This document shows, piece after piece, positions 35,325 through 47,300 of a DNA stretch of 64,000 nucleotides. A program made the translations under genes and the position numbers. Under the pieces are notes generated by a model. It was not told the origin of the DNA and made no database searches. It saw only the letters and a program-made list of their open reading frames with translations. How positions within the stretch are numbered: the stretch's first letter is position 1; the number at the start of each line of letters is the position of its first letter. The stretch is from Epiperipatus broadwayi (lineage: Eukaryota; Onychophora; Udeonychophora; Euonychophora; Peripatidae), in the NCBI GenBank assembly GCA_028023455.1, contig JAQFVV010000050.1, positions 1,880,411-1,944,410 of the forward strand. The letters run 5' to 3'.

Positions 35325-37686
35325 AGATGGCTTACAACTAGCCCACCACCTATTCCAATTTCTTTTACAATGTTTTGAATTCAGACCAATTGGTAGGCAA
35401 ATAAAATATCTTATATACTTGCTTATACAAATGTAGTATATACAGATATAAACATACATATAAACTGATATGTTTGAGAAATTAATTGTTATTTTTTGTC
35501 TATTGTGAGAAAGCAAATAAATTTGCTATACACATGAAATATATATTCATATAAACTAATATGTTTGTCTATTGGTAGAAATTAATTGTTTTTCTTTTAT
35601 TCATTTAATATCATTAACTAAAAATACTAATTGTTTGACTAATAGAATGGACATAATTAAAGATTAAAATTTATATGAGGTCAAAATTGTTGTTAAGTGA
35701 TCGAGTTTGGAATAATGAAAATTAAATAAAAATAATAATAATAATAATAATAATGTTTATAATTTGATTTTTTTTATTAAGTTGTAACAATAGGGTTTTA
35801 GCAAGCACATGACATTCTAGCAGCATTTCTCTTTACTGGAAAAAATCTACAAATGAACTGACAGCAGAGTAGCGTTCGGGTTTTAAAAAAAAAAAAATCT
35901 GGAATTGAACTGACAGCAGAAAAGTTAAGTTTTTATTTCTTTAAAAAAAAGAAAAAAACTTTTTGGCATCCAAAAAAACAGTAAAATTTTGATATTTGAA
36001 GTTTAGAGAAGTTAAACTTTAATTTATAATTAGCAGGAATGAACTAGGAACTTCATTTATTCTGCAAGCTAAAATTCATTATAATAGAAATAATGCAAAG
36101 GAAATCTAATACTAAAAATTAATTGTTGTCTTTAAAAGCTATATTTATATATATTTAAGCACGTTATAAATAATAGTTTATAATAAATGAAACATTATGA
36201 TGTATTTGTGGTAAAAAACAATGCTGTTGGATTTTCCAAAGTTAACTTCAATGTCATTATGGAATTATGAAATTATAAAATTTTTCACCAAGATGTCTGT
36301 CTTCTAGAATGCTGGTGTGCATCAATCTTCCATGGATTTATATATGTTCAGGAGAGATACTTTGTGTTTGTTTTAACCAAGCAGCATGAAAGATATAAAG
36401 ATCAACAGGAATTCTATATATGGAGATTGACATTTATATCTATAAATTCTTAACTGTGGAGAGAAAATGCTTGCTTTACTCAAGATGAATATATTTTATT
36501 TTGATTCACATGATTATATTTTTTTTGCTTTTGTCATTTTTATTTGAAAGTTTATATATTGTATTTTTTTTATTGTGTTTAAAATTCATTTTTCAAATTC
36601 GATCATCTGCAATTTAAAAGTGGAAGCAATGGTTGGATAAATGTCATGTTGATGTAAATTAAAAAGGGGAATCCTCTTCAATTAATATGTATTATTTTTT
36701 TTAATAAAAGTAAATTTCAGATTCCTCTAGAATTTAACATTGATCCATCAAGGTGACCTCATCTCAAGTAAGGTTTTTATATATTTAACATTGAGGGCAA
36801 AACTTTAGGCCAACAAAAATTTTTTTTTGTTACTAATCAGTTTTAATAATATTTACTTGTAATTTTGTTTTATTTCTGAATGCATAATTAACCCACTGAG
36901 TAAAAGGTATTTTTTTGTATCTATCATTACTTTCTACGATGACTTACATATACAAATAATGGGAGTGGAGCTATATATATATATTGGTAAAAAAGATAGT
37001 TATAATTATAATATATTTACCCTAGCCTAAAAATATTCTAATAATTACATTAATGGGGTAGTTTTAGAGTTAGTAAACTCTCAATTTGTTTTTTTTTTGT
37101 TTTGTTTTGTTTTATGTATATATTTAATAAATTATACTATATAATTTTGTATATAATATACTTCAAATTATTTTGTTTCTGTTGTATGAAGCCATCAAGA
37201 TGATAGAAAAACGATTTTTGATAACCGAATATTTATCTATTTTATTATGTTTTGTTTGTAAATGTGTATTTATATGTTGTTAATAAATTAATTGTTTAAA
37301 CCAATCTGATCTCTGTTTGGTCATCACCGTCATCATCATGCATTTACTTTATTAGATGTTTGATCATCACCATCATCATTGTGCATTTACAGCATTAGAG
37401 GTTTGATGATCATCATCATCATTATATATTGCTCTTATAAATAATTGATCATCATCAGTATTTTTCTATATTTATGCTTATATATACGCATATTTGGTTT
37501 ATAATTGAGTAAGTTCATCCCTGAAGAGAGCTGACTGCAAGAAGTCCCTGAGTTTGAATTCTATGGTGTAATGGGGCCTAAAAAGGGAGATGTAATGAAT
37601 AGGCACTGGTCTAAGTGATACTGAAATTTTGTTAGTAAATTATAAGTTAGTATATTGAAAATAGATGTGACTTGGAGCTGGACATT
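35322..37686. other. Anonymous AT-rich sequence with short direct repeats
   Basis: Two similar blocks, GAACTGACAGCAGAGTAG near 35857 and GAACTGACAGCAGAAAAG near 35908, are each next to an A-run. There is an (AAT)n tract near 35733-35753 and a CATCATCATC-rich stretch near 37320-37450. No gene supported. Confidence 0.45.
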
Positions 37687-37956
37687 TCATTGTGACATCT
37701 TTAGCATCCTATTTGAAAAGCTAGGTCTGACAGCAACGAGATGTGCTCCCTTTATTATATGCCATTGCTGATTCTGTAACATCTGACACACCCAAATGTG
37801 CTGTCGAATCATAAGTTTTGGATATGACTTACTGTAGGTTGGTTGAAACATTGTATTCAAGTCGTCCAACTACTGAGTCCTATTCATATCATCGTATGGT
37901 GTACCCAGCAGTTTTGTTTTATCTGGCACCATCAACTTTGGGGCAGTGGGTTCCAT
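37687..37956 (-). pseudogene. Possible coding remnant of unknown family
   Basis: On the minus strand an ATG at 37956 opens a frame of 28 codons, then one TAG (37872-37870), then 60 more sense codons to a stop at 37687-37689. The second part includes FQPTYSKSYPKLMIRQHIW and LQNQQWHIIKGAHLVAV. The composition is balanced and the local GC content is higher than on either side, which is unusual for chance frames in this window. I do not recognise the protein. It could be a piece of a transposon protein, a retrocopy of a host gene, or an exon with the TAG in it by decay. Confidence 0.4.
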
Positions 37957-38274
37957 TATAATATATATTTATATTATTCTTATTGATTTTCTATTATTGA
38001 ATTGTATTCCTACTTCTAAAGTGTCTTGACAAGTTATTTAGGCAAGTAATTAATACCAAAATAATTATTGTAATCCCTATCATTAGAATTTTTTCTATTC
38101 AGATTGTTTTTAGAATATTGTAATCTAATAATACATTTCTTCAAGCATGTTTTAAAATAAGATGATTAATTCCAATCCTCCACAAGCATAACAATGTGAT
38201 TATTCATAATTAAAGAAAATATATTTACCAAGCCAGAATTTATACTGATGATGAGAAAAATAATTAATTTTAAG
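37957..38274. other. Anonymous AT-rich sequence
   Basis: No feature supported. Confidence 0.5.
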
Positions 38275-38440
38275 TAGATTGTAAAAGACCCAGAAAGAGA
38301 CCACATGTGATATGGATTGATGAAATAAAAAAGTGTGCAGGGGTGATGTGGAGACAAGAAGCTAAAGATCAGAGAAGAGATATTGAACTTGGAGATACCT
38401 TCATCCTGCAGTGGATTGATAATGGTTGATGATGATGATA
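38275..38440 (+). pseudogene. RTE-like LINE C-terminal fragment (cleanest copy)
   Basis: Frame 38289-38429 is open for 46 codons to TGA. It starts PRKRPHVIWIDEIKK and ends GDTFILQWIDNG, the characteristic tail of this endonuclease/reverse-transcriptase LINE type in invertebrates (a WxxxAxDRxxWxxLGExFxxQW-like pattern). The stop is followed by TGATGATGATGATAATGA, the expected 3' tail of such elements. Everything upstream of the tail is missing. Confidence 0.7.
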
Positions 38441-39004
38441 ATGATCCCCCTTTCTTATACTTCACATTTTTGGTATGGTAATTAAAATAAAGATAGGCCA
38501 ATAATTGGCTTATATTCTCTAAGAGGGAAAACTTTTACAATGGAATTTTCAATCGAAAACTTCACACACTTTTGAATTTTATTTTATTTTTTTATTTGTT
38601 CGATTAAAAGGAGTTGAATGAGAAAAGAAAACATAAAATTGTAAAAGTCAATAAAACTCATTCACTATTACCCTGTAATATTGAAAGATATTCAGCTGTA
38701 AACATGCATATGGAGACTCAGGTGTTGATTTAACTGTACTGGAAAGACAGTTTTTTTTTTTTTCTGGAAAATACATGTGCAGTGAGAAAGGGTGGTTTAA
38801 GTTTCTGTATATGTGAATGTTTAAGGTACAGTAGAGTTGAAATAAGAGATACACTGATTAAAAACTAAAAGTGTGATGTGTAAAACAATAAACATCAATT
38901 CTTAATTTTTATGAGAGTTGTGAAGGGAAAGGCATCAAGATGTCAAGAAAAGTGTGGGAATTTAAATGTTTGACCCCACTATGCTACATTAAAAGTGAAA
39001 GTAT
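38441..39004. other. Anonymous AT-rich sequence
   Basis: No feature supported. Confidence 0.5.
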
Positions 39005-39484
39005 ATATAATCACTATTTTCTATACTTAGACAAGCTGTTAAAATAGTGACAAATTCTTCATACAGTAGTGCCACTCAATGCAATCCACAGTAATCAATG
39101 AATGCAAGAAGATTCATGCATAAAAACCATATGTAGTGGCTTCTCATCCAATATCACCAAGATATATAGATACTGAACTGGATTCCAATCTATATGACTA
39201 TACAAATAAATGATCTTTAATTGAAAACCTGTTTTCATTTTGGATTCATGATTTTATAGTTAACTAAAAAGGTAAAGGGTGGCTGCAGGAGGTTTGCATT
39301 GGATCTGAAAATGTATGTGCAATGCTCTCAGATCCAAGGCTCCTAACTGATGAAATCCACAGGCAGAAACTAGTCTAGGGACATTGGATGAGTAGGCACT
39401 AGATAGAGACTTTATTCACAAACCTTTTTGCATCCATTGATTTCTAGGGTTTGCACTGGGTGGCACTACTGTATAGAGATTGCC
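39005..39484. repeat. Family A inverted pair
   Basis: The minus-strand copy at about 39040-39165 is short and stops at the ATCACC block. The plus-strand copy at about 39160-39484 starts at the TATAGATACTGAACTGGATT inner block and includes the ribozyme-like motif at 39332-39389. Outer ends CAAATTCTTCATACAGTAG and CTACTGTATAGAGATTG are inverted relatives. Confidence 0.8.
39332..39389 (+). ncRNA. Hammerhead ribozyme-like motif (family A, core intact)
   Basis: ATCCAA (39332-39337) pairs with TTGGAT (39384-39389). TCCTAA (39341-39346) pairs with TAGGGA (39376-39381) at five of six positions. CTGATGA is at 39347-39353, and GAAAC at 39366-39370 is followed by TAGTC with predicted cleavage after 39375. 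ACTAGT is self-complementary, so stem III could form between two molecules or as a 2-bp hairpin. The stem II region (AATCCACAGGCA) is degraded in this copy, so cleavage is doubtful. Confidence 0.55.
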
Positions 39485-39570
39485 ACAGGTAAGGTGGCTA
39501 ACAGGTTTTTCTTGAAAATATTGGCTGAGAGATTCCTGACTTTGATAAAGGAGTAGCCATATCACATCAC
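39485..39570 (+). pseudogene. LINE 3' end fragment
   Basis: A short piece, GGTAAGGTGGCTAACAGG to GAGTAGCCATATCACATC, is identical in type to the extreme 3' ends of the LINE copies at 15.6 and 25.9 kb. It directly abuts family A. Confidence 0.6.
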
Positions 39571-40249
39571 TAAGTGTTTGCAAAATGCATGCTTAATGAG
39601 AAAGGGTTTTGATAGATGGTTATGGTATTGTTGGAGATGAAGGGCACACTGAAAAAATCAAGATAATATTTTAATTAACCCCTCTGCATTGAATCTTTGT
39701 AAGTTGTATTACTATTCATTTTTACATTTCTAATGCAATTTGTACTTTTATTTATAAAACAAATAGTAGTCTTTTTAGAAAAAACTATAATTATAATCTT
39801 TAGAAATCTGAAAAAAATATCAATTCCAATAACATGTTTTTACAATGGCTGCTATACTGAAAGCAAGAAATGACAAATTACTCTGTAATGTCCATGAAAT
39901 TTCAAGGATAACTTTTCGCATTAAGTATTTTGGAGCATGCCAGAAATTCATGCAAATAAAACAGGTAGCTATTCAACTTATATTATACAGTTAATGACCT
40001 ATACAGAGTCAAAATTCACTTTATATTAGGCAGTAAATGACTATGTAGTGTCAAAAATACAAAATTATGTATATACCGAGCAGCTATTCTCATATTTTTT
40101 ATGTATTATAGTAGCTGTAGTAAAAAATGTATATTGCAGGATGATTATAAACACACCAAAATCATTTATATCTCTTTCACAGTTGGTCAATCTATTTATT
40201 CAATCGTCCTTAGTTAAATGTTTCTAAGTAAATGTAAGTTGTTAACAAT
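39571..40249. other. Anonymous AT-rich sequence
   Basis: No feature supported. Confidence 0.5.
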
Positions 40250-40980
40250 ATGTACTAAACCACCAAACATCGCATGATCACCATTTCTTATGCTTGCTCA
40301 TAACTTCTATTAAAACAGGCAAAACTCTCCATACAGTAGTGCCACTCAGTGCAAGCCAGAGTAATCAATAGATGCCAGAAGGCTTGTGATAAAATCCCTA
40401 TCTAGTGCCTACCCATCCAGTATCCTCAGACTGTTTCTGGCTTATGAATTTCATCAGTGAGAAGACTTGGATCTGAGAGCACTGCACCTAGATCTTACAA
40501 TCTAATGCAACCCTCCAGCAGCCACCTTTAATCTCTACTTAACTACAAAACTATGAGAATAAAATTGAAAACAATAATATTTTCAATCTAAGCTTACTAA
40601 CTTATATAGTCATAGAAGTCTGAACTCAGTACCAAAGACACCAACATGTATGGATACTGAACTGAGTTCAGACCTATACGTCTATATAAGCTAATGAGCT
40701 TAGATTGAACATATTATTGTGTTTTCAATTTTATTCTCATAGTTTTGTAGTTAAGTAAAGATAAATGATGGCTGCTGGAGAGTTGCTTTAGATCCTAAGA
40801 TCTAGGTGCAGTCCTTTCAGATATAAGGCTCCTCATTGGTGAAGGCCATAAGCTAGAAACTAGTCTGGGGATATTTGATGAGTAGGTATTAGATAGGGAT
40901 TTTGTGCACGTCTTCTGGCGGTTCATTGATTACTCTGGCTTGCACTGAGTGGCACTATGGAGAGTTTTGCCTTTTTTATA
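40250..40980. repeat. Family A long inverted pair
   Basis: Minus copy 40250-40640 and plus copy 40640-40980 are head to head at the inner block (ACACCAACATGTATGGATAC). Outer ends GCAAAACTCTCCATACAGTA and GGAGAGTTTTGCC are inverted. The plus copy has TTGGTGA instead of CTGATGA at 40838-40844 but keeps GAAACTAGTC and the TGGGGA side of stem I. Confidence 0.85.
40415..40472 (-). ncRNA. Hammerhead ribozyme-like motif (family A, covarying stem I)
   Basis: On the minus strand: ATCCAA (40472-40467), TTCTCA (40463-40458), CTGATGA (40457-40451), a loosened stem II, GAAAC (40437-40433), AGTC, TGAGGA (40428-40423), CTGGAT (40420-40415). TTCTCA pairs with TGAGGA at all six positions although both strands differ from the TCCTCA/TGGGGA of other copies. 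This is compensatory change, the strongest support for a conserved RNA fold. One T is lost in the stem III region. Confidence 0.55.
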
Positions 40981-41884
40981 TACAATATAGTTATTGAAAT
41001 TTTTAGTTTTCATTTTTTTAGTTCCTAAAAAAAGTAATTTATGAACAAAACCGTCCATTATTAAAAACATTTTTTTTTGCATATTTTATTACTCGCTCGT
41101 TTTGATTTTAATTTCAAAAACTTACAAATTAAAAATTGCTTATTAAACTTTCATAAAGAATTTTTGTTCATTTTTCATTACTAGTTAACGTAACAGCATT
41201 TTTTAAAAAAATCAAAGTAAATGAAGCAAAGACTTCATTTAGAACACTGGTTAAGAAAAGTATTATCTTTTCCAAGTAGTCTTGGAAACGTTAACAAATC
41301 ATTTCACTTTTTGTCTTAGTTCGGAGATAATATTATTCGACTCTTCATTTATTTAGATAAACCAACTCTTAGATTATTTGAACTACTAATAAAAGCAAAC
41401 TTACGAAGCGAATTAAAAATATCTAGAGAAGTTTTAGGTTAACAATTCACGAATGTCTTTCGATCTTTTTATATATAATGTTAACGGTTACAATAAGCAG
41501 TTTAAATTCAATTTCAGACTCATAAATTTAACTGCAAAAGGGCTTTTGGTTCGATGCTCAAACTATCGTTTCTAATTCTTGAAAAATACATGACTTCCTG
41601 AACTATCCTTTTTTATTTTTCGTACATCAAGAGTTAATTTGTAAATTACATATATATAAATCCAACCAAATAAAGGGAAATAGTTCAGAAATATATCCAA
41701 ATAAAAAGTTATATATCTAATATTTCGATCAAAAATTGGAATTCTATTTATAATATAGTATCGGAAACCCACTTTCTTGAAATATGTATATTCATTGTTG
41801 TTTTTAAATGAATTTTATTTAGATCAACTATAAATAAATATGTTTAATTATTTAAACAAAAAATATATAAAAGTAATAATCATT
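40981..41884. other. Anonymous AT-rich sequence
   Basis: No feature supported. Confidence 0.5.
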
Positions 41885-42025
41885 ACCATTACCATTTTCA
41901 ATGATTATCGATTCACTGCAGGATGAAGGTCTCTTCAACTTCAATTCATCTCCAACTCCTATCCTCTTTTCTCCACATCACCCAAGCACACTTCTTTATT
42001 TCATCCATCCATCTCACATGTGGAG
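41885..42025 (-). pseudogene. RTE-like LINE C-terminal fragment
   Basis: Minus-strand frame (within 42128-41946) reads SPHVRWMDEIKKCAWVMWRK, then ELETFILQ-like sequence and a CATCCTGCAGTGAATCGATA end. Same tail as at 38289-38429. Confidence 0.6.
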
Positions 42026-42314
42026 AGATAATATCGCTTACTCTAAATTGATTATGATAAAGCGAAGTGAAATAATCAAATACAGTTTTTGAAAAAAGAA
42101 AAAAAATCAATCTCTTAACATAATTCACTAATTATAGCCTTTTTTAAATTCATAATTGAATTTAGGATCAATTTCTTTAAGACATCTTTAAAAAATGAAC
42201 TATAGAAATATAATTTATCTATTTTATAATTCTTTGAAGAAAAAAAACTATTTGGAATAAAACATTCCCTGCATCTAGTTAACAATTTGAGTAGCAGTTT
42301 GCTATATATTTAGC

Positions 42315-42440
42315 ATCATTGCCATTTTCAACTACTGTCAAGCCTCTTCAGGAGCAAGTCTCTATAACTTTATTCTAGTTTTTCTGATCCACAACTTCTC
42401 TTCTCTATATCATATTCACAAATTTCTCTTTCTAAGTATT
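42315..42440 (-). pseudogene. RTE-like LINE tail, very degenerate
   Basis: Only a few blocks of the lineage remain (CAAGCCTCTTCAGGAGCAAG, CAACTTCTCTTCTCTATATC). Called by position-by-position resemblance to the other tails; weak. Confidence 0.3.
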
Positions 42441-42574
42441 TCACAGTATTTTAAGGTGCAGTTTAAAACATTAGCTTTTCATTTATTATCAGTTCATATC
42501 TATGTCCAGCCCTACTACATTTCACTATCAGTTTGTTTCCTCAATTATACACTTCCTTTCAATCTCTTCTTGTT

Positions 42575-43505
42575 AAACCACTAAACATCACATGATCACC
42601 ATTTTTTAAATGTTATCAAAACAGGAAAAATGTTCCATACAGTAGTGCCACTCAATGCAAGCCAAAGTAATCAATGGATGCCAAAAAGCTTGTGCATAAA
42701 ATCCCTATCTAGTGCCTACTCATCCAATATCCCCAGATTAGTTTATGGCTTGTGGCCTTTGTCAGTGAGGAGCATTGGATCTGAGAGCACTGCACCTAAA
42801 TCTTAGGATCTAATGCAACCCTCCAGCAGCCATCATTTATCTCTACTTAACTACAAAACTATGAAAATAAAATTGAAAACAATAACATTTTCAATCTAAG
42901 ATCATTAGCTTATATAGTCAAGGCTTCTCACAGACGAGGCCACAAGCCAAAAACTAGTCTGGGGATATTGGATGAATAGGCCCTAGATAAAAATTTTATG
43001 CACAAGCCTTCTGGCATCAATTGATTACTCTGGCTTGCACTGAGTGGCACTACTGTATGAGGAGTTTTGCCTGTTTTAATAAGTTATGAGCAAGCATAAG
43101 AAATGGTGATTATGTGATGTTTAATGGTTTAATACCAATCCTGCCTAATGGGATAGTGATGGCTATGGTCATTAAAGAACCAAAGACACCAAAATGTATG
43201 AGTTTTGAGTTCAGACCTATATGACTATATAAGCTTATTGTGTTTTCAAATTGTATTATTATAGTTTTATTGTTACGTAGAGATAAACGGTGGCTGCTGG
43301 AGGGTTGCATTAGATCCTAAGATCTAGGTGCAGTGCTATCAGATTCAAGGTTCCTCAAGGATGAAGGCCACAAGCCAGAAACTAGTCTAGGGATATTGGA
43401 TGAGTAGGTACTAGATAGGGATTTTATGCACAAGCCTTCTGGAATCCATTGATTATTCTGTATTGCACTGAGTGGCACTACTGTATGGAGTTTTGCCTGT
43501 TTCTC
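42575..43505. repeat. Family A cluster: one inverted and two tandem copies
   Basis: A minus copy (42575-42905) is followed by two plus copies whose ACTAGT positions are 42955 and 43381, a 426-bp period. The second unit contains the whole monomer: AACAAGCATAAGAAATGG-type end, AATCCTGCCTAATGGGATAG, the GTTCAGACCTATATGACTAT block, GGTGGCTGCTGGAGGGTTGC and the ribozyme region. The first plus copy starts inside the ribozyme region (AAGGCTTCTCACAGACGA). The minus copy keeps perfect TCCTCA/TGGGGA and ATCCAA/TTGGAT stems at 42722-42780, but CTGACAA and TAAAC have replaced the core motifs. Confidence 0.85.
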
Positions 43506-43529
43506 TTCTTGCTACTCCTAAAACATATA

Positions 43530-43870
43530 TCTGTACACCTCATTGACTGATCTGATGTCTATGCATTGTTCTTCTGCTAACTATCCATGTCTTAGATCCA
43601 TGTGTGTGAACTGGAAAAACATGTACATTGACAAAACATATGGGTATATTTCCTTTGAATCCATCCAAATTTAATTGTATAATTAATTGCATCCATTATG
43701 TTTTCATTTGCATAAGTAATCTGACTAAAATATTTGTAATTATTAACTTCTTCTAATTCATAATTATCAATATTTATTTTATTCTGAGAAAATCCATTCA
43801 TCATTACTTTAATTTTTTTAGCATTTATGTTTACCTCTATTTTTTTATACTCTTGCAACATACATAAACA
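43530..43870 (-). pseudogene. LINE reverse transcriptase fragment
   Basis: An open minus-strand frame (43861-43592) reads VNINAKKIKVMMNGF, then NKINIDNYELEEVNNYKYF and AINYTIKFGWI. This is the region after the RT catalytic box in RTE-like LINEs (consensus-like KTKVM, then LExVxxYKYLGQ, then EIxxRIxLGW). It runs on in broken frames to about 43530. Probably the same lineage as 4905-6116, and it directly adjoins family A. Confidence 0.65.
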
Positions 43871-45547
43871 ACTATAATTATAGTCTTAAATAAAAACTAT
43901 TATTTAGAGATGACGCAACTCTTAAGTGCTGTCTGTAGTTAATTCTATTCATTATCTCTTAGTATCAATATATGCACGCATGAATGTGCATATTTGCATT
44001 AAAATTAATATTTCGAAAGATAAGATGTTAAATTGATATTGCTGCTACCGGTTATATGAATAAATGAGTGATGTCTGACATATAAATATAAAGTACAAAT
44101 TTTCATGGGCAAAAGACATGAAAAAATATTTATAATTCATCAATCATAAAGTTGTTGTTAATATTAATTATATTGACATTTCAATCTGATTGTACTCCTT
44201 TACTTGAATAATAAATGCCAGTCAAAGATTCTTTAAAGATGACTGTTTTTTTTTTTTTACTGACATCTCCTTAGGATCTTTAATTAACTTCAAATCTGTA
44301 TGAAAGAGTAATGATAAATGTATACACAGACAGGTTTCACAGGAATTGGGTGAGCGCCCTTTAGCTGGAAAATAACTAAACAACTTACCACCTTTATAGC
44401 AATGCAATTGTTAAAAATAAATAAATTGTTTATTCTTTGCTTAATGAAATAAGTAATAATGTCATATTAATACTGGTATAAATAAAGTTTCCACTTCACC
44501 ATGGTTAGAAAACTTAGCTTATTATCTCACCATCAAAAGCACAAACAATAGATATATGAGAAATATGTGCATGCTTCATAATAAAAATATTCAAATTACT
44601 TTGTTCTGAAGAGTTCCTAAGAAGTTCAGGATCAGAAAGTGACAGTACTAAATTCTATCCTAGATCACTTTATTCCAGAGTGTGACATGCTACCAGTATG
44701 CTAAATCACACATGGTTGCATATTTTCATCATTATCACCATCAGCCAATTGCAAAAGACTATGACCATTCCAATTCCAAGCAAATAAAAAGTTATTTTAA
44801 CAAAAACAAAGGATTTAATTTAATTAAATAAATTTCAATAGTTCTTAGAAACACACCTGCAAATAGTTAGCTAGATTGTCTCAGAGATACAACACAGTCA
44901 ATACTAATCTTGAAAGTGTATGTGCATATATATATATAGGTGTGTGTGTGTGTGACAGCAGAAACAAACGCAAAAAGAATTTCTTTGAAAATGTTTATTT
45001 TTAAGAAGACAACTTTTAAAAAGTTTATTACAATAGAGCAAAAGCAATTTCTACTGGGTAAAATAAAATTATCTTTGTCAAAATGGTAAAGAATATATTT
45101 TTTAAAATTTTAATAACAATAAATAATACCTTTTTTTTTTTGTTTGATGATGACTAACCCTAAATTTATCTTTATTTTAATAACATAGAATTCAAATATG
45201 TAATATTTTGTTCTTCTAAATTTTTGAAGTATTTGTGAGTTTTCAAGTAAACCAAGATGGCAGCCATATTTTGATAAATATACAGTTTCAGGGACCCCTC
45301 AAAAATGTTTATAAAAAAATGTCTGCTAGGAAATGATGCCATATCTAATAATTGTATTTTATTACTTAAAAAAAGAAATAATTGTGGAAAAATTAATTAC
45401 AATATTTAAAGTTTATTGGGGGGGGGGGGGCAGGGGGAGGGAAGTATTAACTTATTAATAGATCATTGAAAAAAAATATATAAATACAATATTTACACTC
45501 AAATAAAAATTGTAATAATGCTCAAGGGTAAATGGGTTTGTAAATAA
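43871..45547. other. Anonymous AT-rich sequence with simple repeats
   Basis: A (TA)n(TG)n tract lies at about 44925-44955 and a run of twelve G then CAGGGGGAGGG at about 45419-45440. No gene supported. Confidence 0.5.
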
Positions 45548-45662
45548 TCTTTAATGCCAGTCCAACATTTAGACAATCCCAGTATCATTAAAAATCAACA
45601 ATTAAAAACTGTTGATTTTTAATTATTTTGGGAGTGTCTAAGTGTTGACTGGCATTAATGAA
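45548..45662. repeat. Palindromic repeat, MITE-like
   Basis: AATGCCAGTCCAACATTTAG (left) and CTAAGTGTTGACTGGCATT (right) are inverted relatives, with a second inverted pair inside (AAAAATCAACA / TGTTGATTTTT) around AATTAAAAAC. Arms of about 52 bp with some mismatches. No relative elsewhere in the window. Confidence 0.75.
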
Positions 45663-45854
45663 TAGTTATACTATATTTATGTCAGTAATATGCAATCATA
45701 TCATGACCATTAATGCACACTTTTCAGGAGAGCAGAATCCTGTATCTTTGGAAATAGTCCATTGCATCACTTTCTGTCACAGAAAGGTCCTAAGTTTTTA
45801 TCATTACGACAATTTATCAAAAAACTGCTGACAAAAAAAAAAAAACATGCTCAA

Positions 45855-45980
45855 TTATTTTTTTTCTCATGTGTCATAGCATCAGCTGGGAAGCGAACCT
45901 GCTAACCCAGGACAACTGTTTGTAAAGCAGCTGTAGCTGACCTCTCAACCACCAATGCTTGACAAAAACATGCTTAACTG
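45855..45980 (-). repeat. tRNA-like SINE head, third copy
   Basis: Near-copy of 9340-9455: CATGTGTCATAGCATCAGC, GGGAAGCGAACC, GTTTGTAAAGCAGC, ACCTCTCAACCACCAAT and CTTGACAAAAACATG in the same order. The shared flanks show that the repeat unit is larger than the tRNA-like part. Confidence 0.65.
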
Positions 45981-46929
45981 AATCAAAATATGACAATGTT
46001 AAGAGTGTCTTGTCATTCCCACATTATAGATAAAAAAATGGAAATAAAGCTTCTTAATGAAATTTATCAAAATTTATTCTTTTTTTTTAACTTAACACTT
46101 GATTTATTAATTTTGTTTTAATTTAACAACTAACACATCTTTAGTAGATTATAGGCCCTCAAAACTGTACATTTATCAAAAATACAGGGTGCCATCTTGG
46201 TTTACTTGAAAACACGTAAGTACCCATTTTGAATAAATAAATTTGTTCAATGATTACTTAATATTTCATTCTACTAATTTTTTGAACAGATAAGTATGGC
46301 CAATGATGTCAACCACCATGGATAACATTATAGATAAGAACTCTGTTTAGAAATTTATTGTCATATTTTTAAAATGCCAAATACTCACTTTTAAAATATC
46401 CATTCCTTGAAAGCCTATAATTGTAATAAATAATGTTAAAATTCTTAATATATTATATAGAAAAAATATTATATTGCAAAATAAAATGTTTAATATAGAG
46501 GACTATGTAAAAATTTCACATAAGAGTCTATTTATAACAGGTAAAATTTGCTCCTATATGAGATAACACACATATGGGATGTCTATATGCATGCCTTATC
46601 TAGAGCTTCTTATTACTTATATAGTGTTAAAATAACATCATTATTAAGTTTAAAATAAAATTAGAAACAAAAACTGAAATGTTTTTTTTGTTTCTAAATG
46701 ATACATCTGCATATAAATATTCACCTTTGAATTCATTTACAATTTATATTTAAACTATATTACTATGTTTATTGTCTAGTTTCCATATATTCAAGACTGA
46801 AGACAAATTAGAAGTAATAAGTGAATTTATTTTTATATTATGCAATGCATATGTATGTCTTAAAACACTTATTGACAGGAAATTTTATAGCATATGTGAA
46901 GAATAGTTTCCATAATACTACATATTATG
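45981..46929. other. Anonymous AT-rich sequence
   Basis: No feature supported. Confidence 0.5.
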
Positions 46930-47300
46930 CCAATAAACATCACATGATCACCATTTTTTATGCTTGGTTATAACTGTTACTAAAACAGACAAAACTCTCC
47001 ATATTGTATTGCCACTCAGTGCAAGCCAGAGTAATTAATGGATGCCAGAAGTCTTGTGCATAAAATCCCCATCTAGTGCCTACTCATCCAATATCCCAGA
47101 CTAGTTTCTGGCTTGTGTGGCTTGTGGCCTTTGTCAGTGAGGAGCCTTGGATCTGAGAGCAGAAACTAGTTATGGGATATTGGATGAGTAGGCATTAGAT
47201 GGGGATTTTATGCACAAGCCTTCTGGCATCCATTAATTACTGTGGCTTGCACTGAGTGGAAATATAGTATGGAGAGTTTTGCCTGTTTTAATACTACATA
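46930..47300. repeat. Family A foldback repeat
   Basis: Minus arm 46930-47160 and plus arm 47160-47300. The minus arm keeps TCCTCA, CTGACAA and GAAACTAGTC, but stem II is extended by a GTGTGGCTTGTG duplication. The plus arm starts inside the core at CAGAAACTAG, again placing the axis at the ribozyme. Confidence 0.8.

Noticed and set aside
35280-35516. A 78-residue ORF on the minus strand
   Set aside because: Its end is a translated TA microsatellite (repeated Tyr-Ile), and the rest has no protein character.
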